A stretch of DNA of 32,934 nucleotides from Rhizobiaceae bacterium (GTDB lineage: Bacteria; Pseudomonadota; Alphaproteobacteria; Rhizobiales; Rhizobiaceae). Below the pieces are notes generated by a model. The model saw only the letters and a program-made list of their open reading frames with translations. It ran no database searches and was not told where the DNA came from. The stretch's first letter is position 1; each line of letters starts with the position of its first letter. Location of the stretch: positions 1-32,934 of the forward strand of contig JAMLJD010000051.1 in the NCBI GenBank assembly GCA_023953775.1. Reading direction: 5' to 3'. Of the stretch, positions 8,445 through 16,051 are shown piece by piece. The position numbers and the translations under genes were made by a program.

Positions 8445-9848
8445 TCAGCCGGGCGGTTGATGCGCCGCCATCCGCCTCGAATGTCCCGATACCGCACTTC
8501 CCGCATCGGGGGTGAGCTGCAGGAACGGGAATATCGACAGCATCATCACGGCACCGACCCCGATGAAGGCGGTCGCGAAAGCGTCGAGTTCGAGCGGCCG
8601 GCCGGTTGCCAGCGTGTAAAGCTCCAGCACGCCGCCTGCGAGCGCGACGCCGAGCGCGATGCTGATCTGCTGCGCCACCGAGGCCATGGCAGTCGCCTGG
8701 CTCGCCTCCTCGTCGCGAATGTCGGCGAAGACGAGCGCGTTGGCCGAGGTGAAGAACAGCGAGCGGATGAAGCCGGAGGCGAAAAGGACGGCGAAGATCA
8801 ACGCGTAGGGCGTGCCCGGCACGAACAGGGCCACCGCCGCCGACAGCAGGCTTCCGGCGACGGCCGCGAACAGCAGCACGGTGCGGAAGCCGCCGGCGCG
8901 CAGCAGGCTGGTGGCGATGAACTTCATCGCCATCGCGCCGCCGGCTGAGACGAAAGTCACCATGCCGGACTGGAACGGGCTGAGGCCGAAGCCGATCTGG
9001 AACATCAGCGGCAGCAGGAAGGGCGTGGCGCCGGCACCGATGCGGAACAGCGAACTGCCGGTAATCGTCTGGCGGAACACCGGCTTGGCGAACAGGCCGA
9101 GATCGAGAACCGGCGCGGCGTGGCCGCGCGCATGGACGACATAGCCGACCGCGGCGAGTACGCCCGCCGCGACTGCGGCGATGCCGACGGCCGGCGGCAG
9201 CGCCGGAAGGCTGACCACCGACAGGCCGAACACGACGCCCGAGGCGGCCGTGCCTGCCAGCAGGAGGCCGGGCAGGTCGAACCGTCGCGGGGGCCCAGGC
9301 TCGATCTCCGGCAGCACGTAGCCCGAGGCGACAATGCCCGCCAGCCCGATCGGAACATTGATGAGGAAGATCCAGTGCCAGGTGAAGAAGGTGGTGATGA
9401 AGCCGCCGAGCGGCGGGCCGATGATCGGGCCGATCAGCGCCGGGATGGTCAGCCATGCCATGGCCGACACCAGCTCGTTGCGGGGAACGGCGCGCACCAG
9501 CACGAGACGCGCCACCGGCGTCATCATCGCGCCGCCCATGCCCTGCAAAAAACGCGACAGGACGAACGCGATCAGCGATCCGGAGACTGCGCAGAGTATC
9601 GAGCCGGCCACGAAGACGAGGATCGCGATGCGGAACACGCGCTTCGCGCCGAACCTGTCCGCCATCCAGCCGCTGACCGGGATGAAGATCGCCAGCGCCA
9701 CCAGATACGCCGTCAGGGCCAGCTTCAGCGCGATCGGGCTGGTGCCGATATCCGCCGCGATGGCCGGGAGCGAGGTGGCGATCACCGTCGAATCCATCTG
9801 CTCCATCAGGAGCGCGACGGCAAGGATGAGGGGGATCGACCTGTTCAA
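8445..9848 (-). CDS. DHA2-like MFS multidrug/drug:H+ antiporter
   Basis: A 467-residue integral inner-membrane protein of the major facilitator superfamily, probably exporting drugs or other small amphipathic compounds by proton antiport. It begins MNRSIPLILAVALLMEQMDS, leading into the MDSTVIATSLPAIA motif of the DHA2 (EmrB/QacA) group. Motif A appears as GWMADRFGAKRVFR around residues 59-72, and motif C-like GPIIGPPLGGFI around 139-150. About 14 hydrophobic segments can be counted. The start is a TTG at 9848; no in-frame ATG or GTG occurs close upstream, and the next internal Met lies inside the first membrane helix. It is transcribed alone or after the M48 gene located 97 bp upstream. The substrate cannot be deduced. 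Confidence 0.93.
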   Translation of the reverse strand: MNRSIPLILAVALLMEQMDSTVIATSLPAIAADIGTSPIALKLALTAYLVALAIFIPVSGWMADRFGAKRVFRIAILVFVAGSILCAVSGSLIAFVLSRFLQGMGGAMMTPVARLVLVRAVPRNELVSAMAWLTIPALIGPIIGPPLGGFITTFFTWHWIFLINVPIGLAGIVASGYVLPEIEPGPPRRFDLPGLLLAGTAASGVVFGLSVVSLPALPPAVGIAAVAAGVLAAVGYVVHARGHAAPVLDLGLFAKPVFRQTITGSSLFRIGAGATPFLLPLMFQIGFGLSPFQSGMVTFVSAGGAMAMKFIATSLLRAGGFRTVLLFAAVAGSLLSAAVALFVPGTPYALIFAVLFASGFIRSLFFTSANALVFADIRDEEASQATAMASVAQQISIALGVALAGGVLELYTLATGRPLELDAFATAFIGVGAVMMLSIFPFLQLTPDAGSAVSGHSRRMAAHQPPG

Positions 9849-9945
9849 GGATGGTTCCAGGGCATGCTTTCGAGCTGGCGACTGGCGCCAGCGCTTGATT
9901 TAGGGCGTTTGCCCGCCGATTCATACCCCGCCGGCGCGCGTGCCC

Positions 9946-11004
9946 CTATTGGTCGGCGATCTCCTGTGCCAGCCGCCGCGTTTCCTCGATCCGCTCGACC
10001 GTCGCGGGATGTGTCGAGAAGAAATCACTGTCGCTGCGGTCGCCAAGCTTGTCGCGCAGCAGTTCCAGAAACCGCACGATCGCCATCGGGTCGCGCCCCG
10101 ATGCATGCATCAGATTGACGCTGTAGCGGTCGGCATCGCTTTCCTGCTCGCGCGAATAGGAGAGCGTCAGAAGTGCAGTTCCCTGGATGAGCAGGTCCTC
10201 CGCGGCCTGGCCGATGTCGCCGGCGACCAGCATGACCAGAGCGGTAACACCGGCTGCCTGATAGAGTCGTCGCAGCGTGTGGTCGTGCTCGACATGGCCG
10301 ATCTCGTGCGCCAGCACACCGATGATCGCCTCCCGGTCTTCTTCGGCGAGGTCGACGAGTTCATCCGTCAGGACGATCGTCCCGTCGGGCAGTGCAAAGG
10401 CGTTGGGGCCGATCGGCCCGCCCTTGCGGAAGTGAAGCATGTAGCCGTCCCGCCCGCGCGGCGCATTCGCCGCGATGTCGCGAAACGCGTCATGGATCGC
10501 GAGCCTAGTGTCGACGTTCAGCCCTGTCTCTTCGAGCATCGACGCATCCAGCGACGCCATGGCGCTCTTGCTCAGCAGGATGGGGATAGCGGGCGGCGTC
10601 ACGGCGACGGCCACCTCGACCATCATCGGCAGGGCGAAGCGGTACAGGCCCCACGAGAGCGCGGCGACCAGGGCAACGAGGATGAACAGGCGTGGCCGGA
10701 AGCGCTCCAGCCCGTGGACCAGACCGGCGCCACGCCCGGCAAACGGCTGGATCGCGCGGTCGACGGCGTCGTTGTCGTCGCTGACGAAGACGCTCCCGTC
10801 CGAGAAAGTCAGGCTGCGCGGGATCGATCCGATACGGTCCGAAATCGTCACGTTGCGGAACAGGGTCGAGGCGATCTGCGCATGATTGTCGGCGTCCGCC
10901 ACCGTCACGAGGCCGGCGGCATCGATCGACAGCACGGCAGGGTTCGAACGGCCCGAGGACGGCGCATGCCAGCGCCCGGTGACGGCAGTGCGCTCAGAAG
11001 CCAA
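9946..11004 (-). CDS. Membrane-anchored M48 family metallopeptidase
   Basis: A 352-residue zinc protease. The HExxH motif is HEIGH at residues 233-237 and the third zinc ligand is likely E288 in REQESDAD, the M48 pattern of HtpX and YggG/LoiP relatives. One clear transmembrane segment lies at about 105-123, preceded by a roughly 100-residue domain, so the protease domain is probably on one face of the inner membrane. The N-terminal part carries two copies of a short VTISDRIGSIPRSLTFSDG-like beta segment. The start is a TTG at 11004 that overlaps the end of the preceding DUF898 gene by 11 bp, with GAGGG just upstream, so translation is probably coupled. Likely role: membrane protein quality control, perhaps acting on or with the YjgN-like partner (inference). 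Confidence 0.92.
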   Translation of the reverse strand: MASERTAVTGRWHAPSSGRSNPAVLSIDAAGLVTVADADNHAQIASTLFRNVTISDRIGSIPRSLTFSDGSVFVSDDNDAVDRAIQPFAGRGAGLVHGLERFRPRLFILVALVAALSWGLYRFALPMMVEVAVAVTPPAIPILLSKSAMASLDASMLEETGLNVDTRLAIHDAFRDIAANAPRGRDGYMLHFRKGGPIGPNAFALPDGTIVLTDELVDLAEEDREAIIGVLAHEIGHVEHDHTLRRLYQAAGVTALVMLVAGDIGQAAEDLLIQGTALLTLSYSREQESDADRYSVNLMHASGRDPMAIVRFLELLRDKLGDRSDSDFFSTHPATVERIEETRRLAQEIADQ

Positions 11005-12103
11005 AGTCCAGTCCCTCGACGTCCATGTACTCGGCCCCGATGGCCGCGCCCTCGTCTTTGACGGTTCCCAGATAGTCTTCCAGCGGCCCGGTGCTGTGGA
11101 GCGCGGTCGACGCCGCGACGTAGCGCGCCATTCTGACGGCAGCCCAGGGCCGCGCCAGCCCCAGCGTCGCGATGGTGGCGGCCAGGTTGCTGATCGCGAT
11201 CCAGGCGTAGCGCCACCGGCCGATGGTCGAGGACAAGAGGTGGCGCCCGTCGATCACCGTTTCGTTCAGCGCGACGTTCCGTGTTCCCGCTCGGTAGAGG
11301 AGGCTCGCGAGCCCGTAGATCAGGACGAAGGGGATGAACGCCGCATAGATCAGCCCGATCAGGGCGAACACCCCGGCCTCGTCACCGACATCATAGTCGG
11401 AAAGCCCTTCGAGATAGGGAACGACGAACATGCCGATCCCCGCAATGATGGCGACGGCGCCGATCGACCCGGCGACGAAGACCATGGCCGGCATCACGAA
11501 CTGCCCGTAGAGCTTCTCCAGCCGCGGGTCGCAGCTCACCGGCCGGCCGCCATAGCGCAGGTTTCCAAGCGTGTAGTTCCACATCCATTGCGACGCGATC
11601 GGAGCGAGGATCCCCAGCGTGCCCCAGGCCAGGGTTCCGCCGAGCAGGTAGGCCAGGAAGGCGCCGCCATAACTGCCGTCGAAATCGAACCGCACGTTGC
11701 GGTAGCTCGTGACGCGCGCCGAAAAGCGCAGTCCGCGCATGACGAGATAGGGTACGGCGAACAGGAACGCGACGCCGATGATGCCGCCGACAAGCGGCTG
11801 GAACTCCAGCGTGACGTTGTAGAGCACCAGCATGGCGACGACGACGATCCGGCCGATCAGGATCTGCACGGGCCGCGCATGATAGTCGAAGCTGGCTCCC
11901 GCGAGCCGGGTGTTGCCGTAGAAGTACCGCGTCCGCCGGACCTTGGCCCATGCCGAGTAGATGCCGAGCGTCAGGATGGTCAGCAGGATGTTGACGATCC
12001 AGATGCCGAAATACTCCCGGCCCGTTCCCGTGAAGGTGAACGGTTCCCGTTCGAGGCGGATACCGCCGCTTCCGCGCTCCTGCTCCTCGTCGCCGCTCGG
12101 CAT
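10994..12103 (-). CDS. YjgN/DUF898 family multi-pass membrane protein
   Basis: A 369-residue polytopic inner-membrane protein of unknown function. The family's repeated unit is visible: FTFTGTGREYFGIWIVNILL then LTLGIYSAWAKVRRTRYFYG near the start, and related units further on (LGGTLAWGTLGILAPIASQW, and LARPWAAVRMARY near the end). The start is uncertain. ATG 12103 (MPSGDEEQ) is preferred because the 25 residues that a start at 12178 would add do not resemble the family and would be encoded across a terminator-like hairpin. Its end overlaps the M48 peptidase gene, a pairing I associate with this family in alphaproteobacteria. The two products probably function together at the membrane; the biochemical role is unknown. 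Confidence 0.88.
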   Translation of the reverse strand: MPSGDEEQERGSGGIRLEREPFTFTGTGREYFGIWIVNILLTILTLGIYSAWAKVRRTRYFYGNTRLAGASFDYHARPVQILIGRIVVVAMLVLYNVTLEFQPLVGGIIGVAFLFAVPYLVMRGLRFSARVTSYRNVRFDFDGSYGGAFLAYLLGGTLAWGTLGILAPIASQWMWNYTLGNLRYGGRPVSCDPRLEKLYGQFVMPAMVFVAGSIGAVAIIAGIGMFVVPYLEGLSDYDVGDEAGVFALIGLIYAAFIPFVLIYGLASLLYRAGTRNVALNETVIDGRHLLSSTIGRWRYAWIAISNLAATIATLGLARPWAAVRMARYVAASTALHSTGPLEDYLGTVKDEGAAIGAEYMDVEGLDFGF

Positions 12104-12122
12104 GCCCTTGTCGTCCGGTTCG

Positions 12123-12175
12123 CTTTGTCCAGGACGACAAAGGCCATCGGGACGCCAATTGCAATCCCGATGGCC
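12123..12175 (-). terminator. Tandem hairpins, candidate terminator/attenuator
   Basis: A perfect 11-bp inverted repeat GGCCATCGGGA/TCCCGATGGCC (12142-12152 and 12165-12175, loop 12) is followed on the minus strand by a short TTTGTCGT stretch that itself forms a second, 7-bp hairpin (CTTTGTC/GACAAAG, 12123-12142). It lies between two minus-strand genes, downstream of the small hypothetical protein and just upstream of the DUF898 start, so it could terminate the first or attenuate the second. Confidence 0.55.
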
Positions 12176-12203
12176 CATTCGGTTCTTGAAAAGGCCGGTC
12201 CCG

Positions 12204-12521
12204 TCAGCGCGGCAATTGTGCAGGATTGCCGTAGACGACCCGCAGCAGCGGCGCCCGGATCGTGCCCTCGGGATTGACGTAGACGATGCTGCCCGGCTCG
12301 TGCTCTAGCGTCCAGACGGCGCTCGGGCCGCCCTGCCAGTCGACCGAGTAGCCCGTGTCGTTCAGCCGCCATGTGCCGCTGCGCGCGGTTCCGTCCGGCA
12401 GCAGCATGTGCACCGTCGTATCGGTTTCGTAGTAGATTGTCGCCTCGCTGCCGTTAAGGTCGAGAACATGCGTCGCCCCGATCATCAGGACCGCTAGAAT
12501 GCCGCTTTCGAGTATCGCCAT
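12204..12521 (-). CDS. Small hypothetical protein, possibly exported or membrane-anchored
   Basis: A 105-residue protein with a hydrophobic N-terminus (AILESGILAVLMIGATHVL), which could be a signal or anchor sequence although it lacks the usual basic n-region. The body is a beta-rich sequence: YYETDTTVHMLLPDGTARSG, then TWRLNDTGYSVDWQGGPSAV and repeated GxI turns, suggestive of a small beta-sandwich or lipocalin-like fold. I do not recognise a named family. The start is firm: ATG at 12521 with AGGAG seven bases upstream. A good promoter and two palindromes lie between it and the divergent marR gene, so this gene is the most likely target of that regulator. Longer frames extending to 13043 on this strand are antisense to marR and are not real. 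Confidence 0.75.
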   Translation of the reverse strand: MAILESGILAVLMIGATHVLDLNGSEATIYYETDTTVHMLLPDGTARSGTWRLNDTGYSVDWQGGPSAVWTLEHEPGSIVYVNPEGTIRAPLLRVVYGNPAQLPR

Positions 12522-12567
12522 GGTCAGTCTCCTTGCTTTGGGTTTCGACGCCGCCAAAGGCATATCG

Positions 12568-12616
12568 TCAAGATGCTTGACTATATTGGATTGCGCAGAA
12601 TGATCAAGAAGCTTGA
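12568..12616. promoter_or_regulatory. Paired palindromic operators and minus-strand promoter (MarR target)
   Basis: Two near-identical perfect palindromes, TCAAGATGCTTGA (12568-12580) and TCAAGAAGCTTGA (12604-12616), share half-sites TCAAG/CTTGA and lie 36 bp centre to centre. On the minus strand a strong promoter is interleaved with them: -35 TTGATC (12602-12607), 16-base spacer, -10 TATAGT (12580-12585). The distal palindrome overlaps the -35 and the proximal one covers the expected transcription start, an arrangement for repression of the 12204-12521 gene and possibly marR autoregulation. Confidence 0.7.
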
Positions 12617-13067
12617 CGAAAATTCCGCAACCTATCCCGATCACGTCGGCTGGCGCCTGTGGGCCGCCAGCAGGGCGTGGCAGTCCGCCTTCGTCGACGG
12701 CATGCGCGCCGCCGGCCATGGCTGGATGACCGACGCCAGGGCGACGCTGCTGGCCCATATCGCCCGTGGCGGAACCCCGCAGTCGGCGATCGCCGATCGC
12801 ATGGGCATCTCGAAACAGGCGGTGCAGCAGCTCGTCGACGGCCTGGTCGCAGACGAGATCCTCGAGCGGATCCCCGATCCGGACGACCGGCGCGGTCGTA
12901 TTATCCGCCACACGCCCAGGGGCCTGGCGGCGATGCGGCACGCCGACCGCGTCAAGCAGACGATCGAGGAGGCTGCGCGATCCCGGATCGGCGACCGTGC
13001 CTTCGAAGGCATGATGGCGGATCTCGCCAGCCTGGTGGACCAATTCCGGGCGCGCGAACCGAGCTGA
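12573..13067 (+). CDS. MarR-family transcriptional regulator
   Basis: A 164-residue winged-helix regulator. The DNA-binding core runs from about residue 54 to 120: ARATLLAHIARGG, then QSAIADRMGISKQAVQQLVD and the wing ERIPDPDDRRGRIIRHTPRG, where the Asp-Arg-Arg-Gly wing motif is the family signature. Flanking helices form the dimerisation domain. The start is uncertain: the ATG at 12573 is the centre of one operator palindrome, while the ATG at 12600 (MIKKLDENSA) is followed by the second; neither has a strong ribosome-binding site. The gene is divergent from a small exported-looking protein and probably represses it and itself. The inducing ligand is unknown. Confidence 0.92.
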   Translation: MLDYIGLRRMIKKLDENSATYPDHVGWRLWAASRAWQSAFVDGMRAAGHGWMTDARATLLAHIARGGTPQSAIADRMGISKQAVQQLVDGLVADEILERIPDPDDRRGRIIRHTPRGLAAMRHADRVKQTIEEAARSRIGDRAFEGMMADLASLVDQFRAREPS

Positions 13068-13118
13068 TTTTCAGCCGTTCCACTTGCGCCGAATCGCAGT
13101 CTTCTTTATGCGCTCGCC

Positions 13119-14681
13119 ATGAACACGCCAGCCCGTCACGACACCGTCCTCATCATCGACTTCGGAAGCCAGGTCACGCAGCTCATTGCGCGGCGGGTGC
13201 GCGAAGCCGGGGTCTACTCCGAGATCGTTCCCTACCAGTCAGCCGAGGAAGGCTTCCGGCGCATCCAGCCGAAAGCGGTGATCCTGTCGGGAGGTCCCGC
13301 ATCCACCGCCGACATAGGCAGCCCCCGGGCGCCGCAGATCGTCTTCGAGGCCGGCGTGCCGGTCCTCGGCATCTGCTACGGGCAGATGGCGATGTGCGTC
13401 CAGATGGGCGGCAAGGCCGAAAGTTCCGACCATCGCGAATTCGGGCGCGCCTTCGTCGAGATCGAGAAGGACAGTCCGCTCTTCGAGGGGCTGTGGGCAG
13501 CCGGCCAGCGGCATCAGGTCTGGATGAGCCATGGCGACCGCGTCATCACCCTGCCGGAAGGGTTCGAGATCCTCGGCAAGTCGGACGGCGCGCCGTTCGC
13601 CATCTTCGGCGACGTCGAACGCCGCATGTACGGCCTGATGTTCCACCCAGAGGTCGTCCACACCCCGGACGGCGCTCGGCTGCTCCGCAACTTCGTTCAC
13701 AACATCGCAGGCATCGAGGGCGACTGGACGATGGCCGCCTATCGCGATCAGGCGGTGGAGGCGATCCGCCGGCAGGTCGGCGACGGCAAGGTCATCTGCG
13801 CTCTGTCTGGCGGCGTCGATTCCTCCGTTGCCGCGCTGCTTATCCACGAGGCGGTCGGCGACCAGCTCACCTGCATCCTCGTCGACCATGGGCTGATGCG
13901 CAAGAACGAGGCGGCCGACGTGGTCGCCATGTTCCGGCAGCACTACAACCTGCCGCTGATCCTCGTCGACGCCGCGGACCGGTTTATCGATGCGCTCGAG
14001 GGCGAGGCGGACCCCGAAACCAAGCGCAAGACGATCGGCCGCCTGTTCATCGAGGTGTTCGAGGAAGAGGCCGGCAAGATCGGCGGCGCCGATTTCCTGG
14101 CCCAGGGAACCCTTTATCCCGACGTCATCGAGAGCGTTTCGTTCTCAGGCGGCCCGTCGGTGACGATCAAGTCGCACCACAATGTCGGCGGCCTGCCCGA
14201 GCGCATGAACATGAAGCTGGTCGAGCCGCTGCGCGAGCTGTTCAAGGACGAGGTGAGGGCGCTCGGCAGGGAGCTCGGCCTGCCCGACAGCTTCATCGGC
14301 CGCCATCCGTTCCCGGGACCGGGCCTCGCCATCCGCTGCCCCGGCGGCATCACCCTCGAAAAGCTCGAAATCCTGCGCGAGGCCGACGCGATCTATCTCG
14401 ACGAGATCCGCAAGGCCGGGCTGTATGACGCGATATGGCAGGCCTTCGCCGTGCTGCTGCCGGTGCAGACCGTCGGCGTCATGGGCGACGGCCGCACCTA
14501 CGAGTTCGTCTGCGCGCTCCGCGCCGTGACGTCGGTCGACGGCATGACGGCGGATTTCTATCACTACGACATGAATTTCCTCGGCGCCGCGGCAACCCGC
14601 ATCATCAACGAGGTCAGGGGCATCAACCGCGTCGTCTACGACGTGACCTCGAAGCCGCCCGGCACGATCGAATGGGAATAG
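13119..14681 (+). CDS. guaA: GMP synthase (glutamine-hydrolysing)
   Basis: A 520-residue full-length GuaA that amidates XMP to GMP using ATP and glutamine. The N-terminal class I glutaminase has the nucleophile C86 in GICYGQM and the partners H176 and E178 in MFHPEV. The ATP pyrophosphatase domain carries the PP-loop SGGVDSS at 230-236. The C-terminal dimerisation domain includes [11 protein letters not shown] and ends with the conserved KPPGTIEWE. Length and motif order match the family throughout, with no anomalies. It follows marR by about 50 bp on the same strand but is unrelated in function. A long stem-loop lies downstream, between it and a convergent lysR gene. Confidence 0.98.
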   Translation: MNTPARHDTVLIIDFGSQVTQLIARRVREAGVYSEIVPYQSAEEGFRRIQPKAVILSGGPASTADIGSPRAPQIVFEAGVPVLGICYGQMAMCVQMGGKAESSDHREFGRAFVEIEKDSPLFEGLWAAGQRHQVWMSHGDRVITLPEGFEILGKSDGAPFAIFGDVERRMYGLMFHPEVVHTPDGARLLRNFVHNIAGIEGDWTMAAYRDQAVEAIRRQVGDGKVICALSGGVDSSVAALLIHEAVGDQLTCILVDHGLMRKNEAADVVAMFRQHYNLPLILVDAADRFIDALEGEADPETKRKTIGRLFIEVFEEEAGKIGGADFLAQGTLYPDVIESVSFSGGPSVTIKSHHNVGGLPERMNMKLVEPLRELFKDEVRALGRELGLPDSFIGRHPFPGPGLAIRCPGGITLEKLEILREADAIYLDEIRKAGLYDAIWQAFAVLLPVQTVGVMGDGRTYEFVCALRAVTSVDGMTADFYHYDMNFLGAAATRIINEVRGINRVVYDVTSKPPGTIEWE

Positions 14682-14708
14682 GCATCGGGTTGATGCTCAA
14701 ATAGGGCC

Positions 14709-14745
14709 GGCGCCGAAGATGTTTCTGTTTTGACACATCGGCGCC
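14709..14745. terminator. Stem-loop between convergent guaA and lysR
   Basis: A perfect 8-bp inverted repeat GGCGCCGA/TCGGCGCC (14709-14716 and 14738-14745) with a 21-base loop lies between two convergent genes. There is no T-run on either strand, so it may be a rho-assisted or bidirectional terminator. Confidence 0.4.
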
Positions 14746-14806
14746 TTCGAAAGCCTGATGCGGTGGCGATGTCAGGCGGCCCGATCCGAGAGCACGGCCT
14801 TGCCGC

Positions 14807-15718
14807 TCAGCCCGCATAGGTCTCCTCGCCGACATGCATGAAGTCCCTGAAGGCCGACACGGCGGTGTTCTGTTCGACGTTGGCGGCCCAGGCGAGGCCG
14901 ACATCCATGGTCGGGATGCGGTCGGCGAGCGACACCACCTCGACGCGGCGGCCGTCGAGCGACCACGGACGGTAGACCATGTCCGACAGGATCGTGACGC
15001 CCATCCCGTTGGCGACCATCGAGCGCACCGCCTCGACCGATGAGGTGCGGAAGATCGTCCGCGGCCGGTAGCTCGTCCGGTTCCAGTATCGCTGGGCCGT
15101 GTTGGATGCCTCGTCGACGGTCAGCATGATGTAGGGCTCGTTCGCGACGTCCGACAGGCCGATCGACGGTTGTTCGAGCAGCGGGTGCTGTGAGGAAAGC
15201 CACAGCCGGCGCCGCGACTGCATCAGCGTCTCGTAGGCCAGCCCCTCCTGGTCGACGATGTTCGACGTCAGCATCACCGCGAGGTCGAAACTTCCCGATA
15301 CCAGGCCGTCTTCGATCGTGCTTCGTGGCGCTTCGGTCAGTTGCAGCGTGACGCGCGGAAAGGCCCGGGCGAAGCGCTCGATGTAGAATGGAAGGAAGTA
15401 GCCCGCGACCGTGTAGGTCATCGCCAGCCGCAACGTCCCGCTGACATCGTCGCGCAGCCGGCGCGGTGAGCGCACGGCCTCGTCGACCGCCGCTATGATG
15501 CGCCTTGCATGGTCGAGGAAGATGTTTCCCTCATAGGTCAGGGCCACGCCCGTCGCGTGGCGGCTGAACAGCCGCGCGCCGACGATGTCCTCCAGATGTT
15601 TGACCGCCGTGGTGACCGCGGATTGCGAGACGTTCAGCTCCATCGCGGCGCGTGAAACCTGGCCGACATTCGCGACCGCGATGAAGTAGCGGAATTGCCG
15701 AATGGAGGGTTCATTCAT
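14807..15718 (-). CDS. LysR-family regulator, probable controller of the pxp/transport operon
   Basis: A 303-residue LysR-type regulator. The N-terminal HTH is at about residues 4-62: IRQFRYFIAVANVGQVSRAA, then ELNVSQSAVTTAVKHLEDIV and GARLFSRH. The remainder is the two-lobed periplasmic-binding-like effector domain (GTLRLAMTYTVAGYFLP onward). The ATG at 15718 is preceded by AAAGGA. The gene is divergent from the long catabolic operon that begins at 16052, across a 333-bp spacer containing inverted repeats. Regulators of this type commonly activate the divergent operon when they bind a pathway intermediate, so control of the neighbouring lactam or heterocycle genes is the natural inference. 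The effector is unknown. Confidence 0.93.
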   Translation of the reverse strand: MNEPSIRQFRYFIAVANVGQVSRAAMELNVSQSAVTTAVKHLEDIVGARLFSRHATGVALTYEGNIFLDHARRIIAAVDEAVRSPRRLRDDVSGTLRLAMTYTVAGYFLPFYIERFARAFPRVTLQLTEAPRSTIEDGLVSGSFDLAVMLTSNIVDQEGLAYETLMQSRRRLWLSSQHPLLEQPSIGLSDVANEPYIMLTVDEASNTAQRYWNRTSYRPRTIFRTSSVEAVRSMVANGMGVTILSDMVYRPWSLDGRRVEVVSLADRIPTMDVGLAWAANVEQNTAVSAFRDFMHVGEETYAG

Positions 15719-16051
15719 GAATCAGATATCCTTTATTCCTTTTTCGGATAGGTCGTTGCAAAAAGCTGCGGCACTGCTGCATCGCAGCATATGCCTTCCC
15801 CAACGGCATCGCGGCCTTGATGGCACAAGAACTAAGTCTTGAAGGCATTTTGGAGCAATTGTCACCCACCCATGCCCAAAATTTATGCGTGCCTCTATTT
15901 TGCACGCGCGAAATCAAAAAAACAGAATAATTCTCGCTGATATTCGTATTTTACATTTCTCCCCCCTCGTTCTTTCATTCTTCGACCGTCCCTGGGGCGG
16001 CGGTCGGCGAAGCGGGCCACGACGGTTCGCAGTTATCTGGAGGCACGAACC
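15719..16051. promoter_or_regulatory. Divergent regulatory region of lysR and the catabolic operon
   Basis: This 333-bp gene-free spacer holds several candidate operators. An inverted repeat TATCC-N14-GGATA at 15728-15751 overlaps the lysR leader and could serve autoregulation. GCGTGC-N9-GCACGC at 15887-15907 has the size of a LysR site and lies immediately upstream of an A-rich stretch with a -10-like GAATAA (15925-15930). A TGCTGC-ATC-GCAGCA palindrome is near 15775-15790. A strong ribosome-binding site GGAGG precedes the operon's first gene. Promoter placement is tentative. Confidence 0.4.

Noticed and set aside
6158..9924. Long minus-strand open frames (6158-7699 and 7432-9924) covering ppx, rlmE and the MFS gene
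   Set aside because: They are Arg/Ala/Pro/Gly-rich with no family motifs and lie opposite or out of frame with well-supported genes; high GC content makes such shadow frames common.
9120..12277. Plus-strand frames opposite the MFS, M48 and DUF898 genes
   Set aside because: Asp/Arg/Gln-rich low-complexity translations without domains; the minus strand encodes membrane segments and the HEIGH protease motif.
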